10,661 nucleotides of DNA from positions 1-10,661 of the forward strand of contig CAMNLO010000029.1 of NCBI GenBank assembly GCA_946543095.1. Reading direction: 5' to 3'. Shown piece by piece: positions 6,637 through 10,661 of this stretch. This DNA is from an uncultured bacterium (lineage in GTDB: Bacteria > Bacillota > Clostridia > Lachnospirales > Lachnospiraceae). Numbering within the stretch: the stretch's first letter is position 1; every line of letters begins with the position of its first letter. The position numbers and the translations under genes are program-made. The notes below the pieces were generated by a model, which saw only the letters and a program-made list of their open reading frames with translations, had not been told where the DNA came from and did not search any database.

Positions 6637-7835
6637 ACCTTTAAAACCTCCGCCAAAAACCCTCCGTCCGTCAGCTGAAACTTCAGCCTGTCACCGCCGG
6701 ATATCTGTTCAATGCTGTGTAACCCCTCTCCTTTGCCCGTCTGCCCGTACACAAAGCCGCCGGACAGACGTTTTAAAGGGCTTTTCCCCTCCAGCTTCTC
6801 CGCATCCAGCATAAGCCTGTGCTTTGCGGCAGTCAGCCTTCTTTGCATACTGCCTTCCATGCGCTCCTCCAGGGTCATAAGACGGTTTCTCTTATCCCTT
6901 AAAACCCGCATGGGATCCCTGGCCTTCAGCCGCACCTCCAGATTCTCCGCTCTTAAGGAGGCCTCGGTGATGCGCCTGTTCATCAGTCTAAGGAGATCCT
7001 CCTCCATATCCTGAAGCCTCCGGAAGACGTCCCGGATATCGCACACCGCAAGCTCCGCAGCGGCGGAAGGAGTAGGGGCTCTTAGATCCGCCACATAGTC
7101 GGAGAGCACCACATCCGTCTCATGCCCCACGGCGGAGATAATGGGGATGGAGCAGTCAAAGAAGGCCTGGGCCACAGCCTCCTCGTTAAAAGCCCAGAGA
7201 TCCTCCAGGCTCCCGCCTCCTCTTCCCGCAATGATCACATCCACGGAAAGCTCCTCCAGGGCATGTATCCCCTGAATGATGCTCCCGGGGGCCGCTTCTC
7301 CCTGGACAATGGCGGGATACAGGATGATCTGCAGAAAAGGGTTCCTGCGCTTTGCGATCTGGATGATATCCCGTATGGCCGCTCCCGTGGGGGCTGTCAC
7401 CACCCCCAGAGTCCTGATATAGGGGGGAATGGGCCGCTTGTAGGAGGGATCGAACATCCCCCGCTCTTCCAGCTCGCGTTTCAGCTTTTCAAAACGCTCC
7501 GCCAGGGCGCCCACCCCGTCCTTTTCTATTTTCTTCGCATACAGCTGGTATTTTCCGTCCCGGACATACACATCGACAGTGCCGGAGACGATGACCTGCA
7601 TCCCCTCCCGCAAAGGGAACGCAAGCCCCCGTCTGTCGGAGGCAAACATAACACAGGAAACAGCCGATTTTTCGTCCTTCAGTGTGAAATACAGATGTCC
7701 TGAGGCATGATCCGTGAGATTGGAGACCTCACCCCTTACCATCAGTCCGTTCAGTAGAAAATCCTGGGAAAGCATTCCCCGGATATAGGAATTGATCTGC
7801 GTTACGCTATAGACATTTTTCTTTTTCGGAAGCAT
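6609..7835 (-). CDS. xseA: Exodeoxyribonuclease VII large subunit
   Basis: XseA is the catalytic subunit of exonuclease VII, a metal-independent nuclease for single-stranded DNA in both directions, acting in the cytoplasm in repair. The protein has 408 residues, within the family range. Residues about 8-105 form the OB-fold that binds single-stranded DNA (VRGEVSNLTDHASGHLYFTL at 33-52). The catalytic domain contains VVTAPTGAAIRDI (145-157), GRGGGSLEDLWAFNEE (204-219), SAVGHETD (234-241) and RAPTPSAAAEL (252-262), all strong signatures. Residues about 265-370 are long charged helices, the coiled coil that XseB subunits bind. The ATG follows the nusB stop by five bases; AAGGA is present but only two bases from the ATG, so its strength is uncertain. 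In Bacillus subtilis folD stands between nusB and xseA; it is missing here. Confidence 0.97.
   Translation of the reverse strand: MLPKKKNVYSVTQINSYIRGMLSQDFLLNGLMVRGEVSNLTDHASGHLYFTLKDEKSAVSCVMFASDRRGLAFPLREGMQVIVSGTVDVYVRDGKYQLYAKKIEKDGVGALAERFEKLKRELEERGMFDPSYKRPIPPYIRTLGVVTAPTGAAIRDIIQIAKRRNPFLQIILYPAIVQGEAAPGSIIQGIHALEELSVDVIIAGRGGGSLEDLWAFNEEAVAQAFFDCSIPIISAVGHETDVVLSDYVADLRAPTPSAAAELAVCDIRDVFRRLQDMEEDLLRLMNRRITEASLRAENLEVRLKARDPMRVLRDKRNRLMTLEERMEGSMQRRLTAAKHRLMLDAEKLEGKSPLKRLSGGFVYGQTGKGEGLHSIEQISGGDRLKFQLTDGGFLAEVLKVWPKDGKKS
6647..6651 (-). promoter_or_regulatory. Ribosome binding site of xseB
   Basis: GGAGG stands ten bases before the xseB ATG, inside the xseA coding sequence. It decides the xseB start and shows that the 28-base xseA/xseB overlap is genuine. 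Confidence 0.65.
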
Positions 7836-7840
7836 AGTCC

Positions 7841-8239
7841 TTATGCGAATCGCCCCAGGATCGCGTTCACAAAGCCGGGGGACTGGTCGTCCCCGAATTC
7901 CTTTGTCAGCTCCACCGCTTCATTGATGGCCACGCCCACAGGCACCTCCTCGTCATAGAGGATCTCATATAAAGCAAGCCTTAAGATCGCCAGCTCCACC
8001 TTCCCCATGCGCTCCGTCCGCCAGTTTTTGGAAACGGAATCGATCTTTTCATCGAACTCCGGGATATGGGGCAGGATCGCCTCGAATTTCTCTCGCAGCT
8101 CCTTCGCATCCTTTTCGCTATAGTGCTCATCCGAGTATTCCAGGAAATAATCCTCCTGCTCAGACAGCGCATCCTCCGGGAAAAACTCCACTCTGTAAAG
8201 AAGCCGGAAAAGCCCTACTCTTCTTGCGTGCCTGTTCAT
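7841..8239 (-). CDS. nusB: Transcription antitermination factor NusB
   Basis: NusB binds boxA RNA with NusE (ribosomal protein S10) and supports antitermination and correct processing of rRNA transcripts. The 132-residue, all-helical protein has the family pattern: RRVGLFRLLYRVEF at the N-terminus, then a mid helix with NWRTERMGKVELAILRLALY (72-91), and the C-terminal region with VPVGVAINEAVELTKEFG (98-115) and FVNAILGRFA at the end. The start ATG is seven bases after the stop of the Asp23-family gene. AGGAG is thirteen bases upstream, longer than ideal, so coupling with the upstream gene probably helps. The Asp23/YqhY-nusB pairing is conserved across Firmicutes. Identification is secure. Confidence 0.96.
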   Translation of the reverse strand: MNRHARRVGLFRLLYRVEFFPEDALSEQEDYFLEYSDEHYSEKDAKELREKFEAILPHIPEFDEKIDSVSKNWRTERMGKVELAILRLALYEILYDEEVPVGVAINEAVELTKEFGDDQSPGFVNAILGRFA

Positions 8240-8246
8240 AGATCTT

Positions 8247-8630
8247 TTATCGCTCCTGGATCACGGAAACCTTGTCGATCCGGACATTCACATGCTCCAC
8301 CGTGAGTCCGGTCATATTCTCCACAGCGGAACGCACCTTCTCCTGCACCAGCTTTGCGGTAAGAGGAATATTGTGGCCGAATCTGATGGTCACAGTCATG
8401 TCGATCCGGACACGTTCGCCCTGGACCAGACATTTCACGCCCCTGCCAGTGTTCTTCATGCCCACTCTGCTCATGAATTCCCCGGCCATATTGCCGGTCA
8501 GGGATTCCACGCCCTCCACCTCCATGGCGGCGATGCCTGCGATCTGGGAGATGGCTTCGTTTGCGATGCGGATGCAGCCGCTCTGGTCTTTATCCTGCAA
8601 TACATAGGCACTGCGTTCTTTTTCTTCCAT
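8247..8630 (-). CDS. Asp23/Gls24 family protein (YqhY-like)
   Basis: The 127-residue protein has the Asp23/Gls24 (DUF322) fold pattern: GCIRIANEAISQIAGIAAMEV (18-38), VEGVESLTG (38-46), GRGVKCLVQGERVRIDMTV (63-81) and a C-terminal amphipathic region ending VNVRIDKVSV. It has no signal peptide or membrane segment and should be cytoplasmic. Its position directly before nusB matches yqhY of Bacillus subtilis, a gene there linked to acetyl-CoA carboxylase and fatty acid synthesis because it follows accB and accC. Here no acc gene is present; the gene is instead first behind its own apparent promoter, with a strong ribosome binding site. The biochemical function of the family is not well established, so I do not assign one. 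Family assignment is confident; orthology with YqhY rests on position. Confidence 0.9.
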   Translation of the reverse strand: MEEKERSAYVLQDKDQSGCIRIANEAISQIAGIAAMEVEGVESLTGNMAGEFMSRVGMKNTGRGVKCLVQGERVRIDMTVTIRFGHNIPLTAKLVQEKVRSAVENMTGLTVEHVNVRIDKVSVIQER

Positions 8631-8639
8631 GCCTGAATT

Positions 8640-8646
8640 CCTCCTT
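8640..8646 (-). promoter_or_regulatory. Strong ribosome binding site of the Asp23/YqhY-family gene
   Basis: A full AAGGAGG stands nine bases before the ATG at 8630. It is the strongest Shine-Dalgarno match in the window, fixes the start, and suggests high translation of the first gene of the operon. Confidence 0.85.
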
Positions 8647-8675
8647 GAAATCCCGATAATACGGATCGTCTAACA

Positions 8676-8685
8676 ATTGTAGCAT
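8676..8685 (-). promoter_or_regulatory. Extended -10 promoter for the Asp23/YqhY-nusB-to-rlmI operon
   Basis: On the minus strand ATGCTACAAT gives an extended -10 element (TG, one base, TACAAT; the hexamer is 8676-8681). No good -35 hexamer is present at 16-18 bases spacing (TCGCTT at 17), which is common where the TG extension compensates. Transcription would begin near 8669 and give a 5' leader of about 38 bases ending in a strong ribosome binding site. It lies in the only intergenic gap of the window, downstream of a likely terminator, so it is well placed to drive all ten downstream genes. Prediction by eye; no mapped start is available. Confidence 0.6.
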
Positions 8686-8693
8686 CAGATGGG

Positions 8694-8719
8694 AAAAAAA
8701 GCGAGAAAAAGCTTTTCTC
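8694..8719 (-). terminator. Probable Rho-independent terminator after the transglutaminase-like gene
   Basis: Directly after the stop codon (8723-8721) the minus strand has GAGAAAA, a GCT loop and TTTTCTC, a seven-base-pair stem (8719-8703), then GC and seven T (8700-8694). The stem is AT-rich with only two G-C pairs, so termination may be partial and some read-through from prfC into the nusB operon is possible. Its place between a stop codon and a promoter supports the call. Confidence 0.55.
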
Positions 8720-8720
8720 C

Positions 8721-9869
8721 CTATAACCAGAAGCTGATGGAGAACACCTCCGGCTTGTCCGTGTATGCCACGGCATTCTCCGATCCCTCCAGATACTCAA
8801 AGATATGCTGTTCATTCAGCAGATAGGTGCGCATCCGGGAATACAGCTCGCCGTCCGCGCACTTTACCGTCAGATAGGTCTCTCCCTTCCTGTAGGCCTT
8901 CTCAAACAGGTCCTCCAGCTGGGCCGTGTCCAGTTTCGTGAAATAGGCCCCTTCCCGGACATAGTAATTATCCTTCCGGCTCACACATTCCGGCGGCTTC
9001 ACCGGATTGTCCACCCTGTGGGTCCTCTCGATGTCATGGTCCGTCACCAGAAAATAGTCGTAGCTGATCTCCGGAAGGGAGGAGGGGTTCACATTCAGTC
9101 CCTCGGACACCTGATAGGAGGGATCCCCCCAGGCCGGGTCCACATGATACCAGTCCCCGTCCAGACAGACCGCAATCCATGCATGGGGAACGTTTTCCCT
9201 GACGATCCCCGTAAGCATCACGGAGGGGATGCCGCAGGCGTTCAGCATATACTGCAGGCCCTTGGCATAGCCGGTGCAGACGCTTTTTCCGTTCAGAAAC
9301 ACGGAGCAGATGTTCTGGGAATCCGGGGCGTTATTGTCATAATCCACATGACTGATCAGATGCTCGTAGGCAAGCTTTGCCTTTTCGTAATCCGATCTGC
9401 AGGAAGCGGCTTTTTGCAGAAAGTCCTCCATGAACAGGTCGATGCCGGCCCGGGCGTCCAGCACCTCCCCGTAGTCCCTGCCATAGTCGGGGGAGAAGAA
9501 AAGCCGCTGCACATCATTGTCCCGCTTAAAGGAAAAGCAGGAATAGCCCTCGGTGTAAAAGACCTCGGGATGATCGTTTAAAAAGGCGTTAAACACCCTG
9601 TCCAGACATTCCGGATCTTTAGTGGAGACCAGCACATCCTCCATCCTGTGAAGCAGGGAATAATGGATCTCCCGGTACACTCTCTTTTCCGCCTCGGGAA
9701 GCTGTGTATAGGAATAGCCCTCCTCCGCCGGGAGCAGGGACAGGACCTGCTCCGAAAGAAGAATGGCGGCGGGATCCCCTGCGTTTATGGACAGGAAGGC
9801 AAAGAGAGCGATACCAAGGATCACTCCCGGAAAAAGAAAAATGCCTCTTCCTTCTCTGCGGGCTTCCAT
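8721..9869 (-). CDS. Membrane-anchored transglutaminase-like (papain-fold) domain protein
   Basis: The 382-residue protein starts with a basic stretch (MEARREGRG) and one hydrophobic segment at about 10-28, reading as an uncleaved signal anchor or signal peptide, so the rest should face outside. Residues about 160-250 form a transglutaminase-like core with the expected triad: Cys198 in GKSVCTGYAKGLQYMLN (194-210), His229 in VPHAWIAV and Asp244 in WYHVDPAWGDP. Such bacterial domains are cysteine peptidases or amide-modifying enzymes; the substrate here is unknown. Residues 30-160 and 250-382 match nothing I recognise. The ATG directly follows the prfC stop (TAA ATG, no gap) with no clear Shine-Dalgarno sequence, suggesting coupling to prfC. 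A likely terminator follows the gene. The fold call is strong because all three catalytic residues are in proper context; the biological role is open. Confidence 0.85.
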   Translation of the reverse strand: MEARREGRGIFLFPGVILGIALFAFLSINAGDPAAILLSEQVLSLLPAEEGYSYTQLPEAEKRVYREIHYSLLHRMEDVLVSTKDPECLDRVFNAFLNDHPEVFYTEGYSCFSFKRDNDVQRLFFSPDYGRDYGEVLDARAGIDLFMEDFLQKAASCRSDYEKAKLAYEHLISHVDYDNNAPDSQNICSVFLNGKSVCTGYAKGLQYMLNACGIPSVMLTGIVRENVPHAWIAVCLDGDWYHVDPAWGDPSYQVSEGLNVNPSSLPEISYDYFLVTDHDIERTHRVDNPVKPPECVSRKDNYYVREGAYFTKLDTAQLEDLFEKAYRKGETYLTVKCADGELYSRMRTYLLNEQHIFEYLEGSENAVAYTDKPEVFSISFWL

Positions 9870-10661
9870 TTAATCTCTGTTGAATTCCATCAGGGAAAGG
9901 CCGGGATTCCTGTCCAGGGTCATGCCGATGGACCAGGCATTCACAAACAAAAGCAAAGGATTCCCCTTCATATCCTCCACCTTCTTCATATCGGAGGTCC
10001 CGCTTAAGGCCTTCATATCCACATGCTCCGGATCCGCCACCCACCGGATGTAGCCATAGGGCAGCATCTCCAGTCTGATCTCCACATTGTATTCGTTTTC
10101 CAGCCTGTATTTTAAGACGTCAAACTGCAGGACACCCACTACTCCCACGATGACCTCCTCCAGGCCGCTGCCCAGATCGTGGAAGATCTGGATGGCGCCC
10201 TCCTCGGCGATCTGGGTGACTCCCTTCACAAACTGCTTGCGCTTCATGGTGTCGATCTGGGAGACTCTGGCAAAATGCTCCGGGGCGAAGGTGGGGATCC
10301 CTTCATAGGAGAAATTGTCTTTCGGGGCACAGAAGGTGTCTCCGATGGAATAGGTGCCGGGATCGAAGATCCCCAGGATGTCTCCCGCGTATGCAGTCTT
10401 TAAGGCCTTGGAATCGTCCGCCATAAGACTCCTGGGTTGGGAGAGTCTTAATACCTTGCCGCTCTGTACATGCCGCACCTCCTTCTCCGCATCGAATTCC
10501 CCGGAGGCAATGCGCAGATAGGCCACCCTGTCCCTGTGGGCCTTGTTCATATTGGCCTGGATCTTGAAGATAAAGGCGGAAAAGTCATGGGTCAGGGGAT
10601 CGATCTCCTGATCCTTTGTTCTCCTCGGGGTGGGAGAAGGCGCCATCTTCAGGAGTTCGGA
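9870..10661 (-). CDS. prfC: Peptide chain release factor 3, C-terminal half (5' end outside window)
   Basis: RF3 is a translational GTPase that removes RF1 or RF2 from the ribosome after termination. The 264 visible residues run open from the window edge to TAA at 9872-9870, so the start and the whole GTPase domain lie outside. The visible part matches RF3 domains II and III: MAPSPTPRRT (near visible residue 6), FSAFIFKIQANM with HRDRVAYLRIASGEF, then GDILGIFDPGTYSIGDTF, the RF3-specific GIPTFAPEHFARV, and EEGAIQIF followed by VGVVGVLQFDVLKYRLENEY. The FKIQANM and GVLQFDV blocks separate RF3 from EF-G and from TypA or LepA. The methionine at 10646 is internal, not the start: the frame continues upstream with family-like residues. 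The next gene abuts the stop. Confidence 0.95.
   Translation of the reverse strand, partial: SELLKMAPSPTPRRTKDQEIDPLTHDFSAFIFKIQANMNKAHRDRVAYLRIASGEFDAEKEVRHVQSGKVLRLSQPRSLMADDSKALKTAYAGDILGIFDPGTYSIGDTFCAPKDNFSYEGIPTFAPEHFARVSQIDTMKRKQFVKGVTQIAEEGAIQIFHDLGSGLEEVIVGVVGVLQFDVLKYRLENEYNVEIRLEMLPYGYIRWVADPEHVDMKALSGTSDMKKVEDMKGNPLLLFVNAWSIGMTLDRNPGLSLMEFNRD

Noticed and set aside
5535..6644. Long plus-strand open frame of 369 codons opposite ispA and xseB
   Set aside because: It lies fully antisense to two well-identified genes, has no recognisable domain and low-complexity Pro/Ser/Arg-rich ends. Long antisense frames are expected opposite GC-rich codons.
8656..8661. TATTAT on the minus strand as a second -10 box
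   Set aside because: The only TTGNNN-like hexamer upstream (TTGTTA) is about nine bases away, far too close, and no TG extension is present. The TACAAT box at 8676-8681 fits better.
8805..9581. Plus-strand open frame of 258 codons opposite the transglutaminase-like gene
   Set aside because: The opposite frame has an intact catalytic triad and proper operon context, while this one has no recognisable motif and is rich in His/Val/Gly as expected for an antisense shadow.
9619..10044. Minus-strand frame of 141 codons overlapping the prfC/transglutaminase-like junction
   Set aside because: It is an out-of-frame reading of two well-supported genes on the same strand, with Gly/Arg/Ser-rich composition.
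10644..10646. ATG as a possible prfC start
   Set aside because: The frame stays open to the window edge with family-consistent residues, and starting here would remove the whole GTPase domain. It is an internal methionine of a truncated view.
1..10661. CRISPR arrays, tRNA or rRNA genes, insertion sequences, phage or defence genes
   Set aside because: No spaced direct repeats, cloverleaf-like segments, transposase or integrase motifs, or terminal inverted repeats were seen; nearly every base is in a conserved housekeeping gene.

Overview
This window is a stretch of bacterial chromosome in which every gene I can support lies on the minus strand, so transcription runs from high to low coordinates. 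Protein content and gene order (an Asp23/YqhY-family gene, nusB, xseA, xseB, ispA, tlyA, nadK, recN) point to a Firmicute of the class Clostridia. The moderately high GC and the sequence style suggest Lachnospiraceae or a relative; this is inference, since no rRNA gene is present to fix it.

Layout in transcription order. (1) 10661-8721: the 3' part of prfC (peptide chain release factor 3) abuts a gene for a membrane-anchored transglutaminase-like protein of unknown role. (2) 8720-8631: a 90-base gap holding a probable Rho-independent terminator, an extended -10 promoter and a strong ribosome binding site; it is the only real intergenic space in the window. (3) 8630 to beyond position 1: a very compact run of ten genes: Asp23/YqhY family, nusB, xseA, xseB, ispA, tlyA, nadK, recN, glgA and an RlmI-type rRNA methyltransferase whose 3' end is outside the window. 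Junctions are overlaps of 1 to 38 bases or gaps of at most 9 bases, so one transcript is likely.

How the genes relate. The operon mixes rRNA transcription and modification (nusB, tlyA, the RlmI-like gene), DNA repair (xseA and xseB make exonuclease VII; recN), isoprenoid chain elongation (ispA), NADP supply (nadK) and glycogen synthesis (glgA). The core matches the order known from Bacillus subtilis (yqhY-nusB-folD-xseA-xseB-ispA-dxs-yqxC-ahrC-recN-spoIVB-spo0A), but folD, dxs and argR/ahrC are absent. Downstream of recN, glgA and the RlmI-like gene stand where spoIVB and spo0A would be.

I found no mobile element, CRISPR array, tRNA, rRNA or defence island. The window is mostly ordinary housekeeping sequence. 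The least understood part is the transglutaminase-like gene, and the most informative features are the rearrangements of a normally conserved operon. I do not see a new multi-gene system here.
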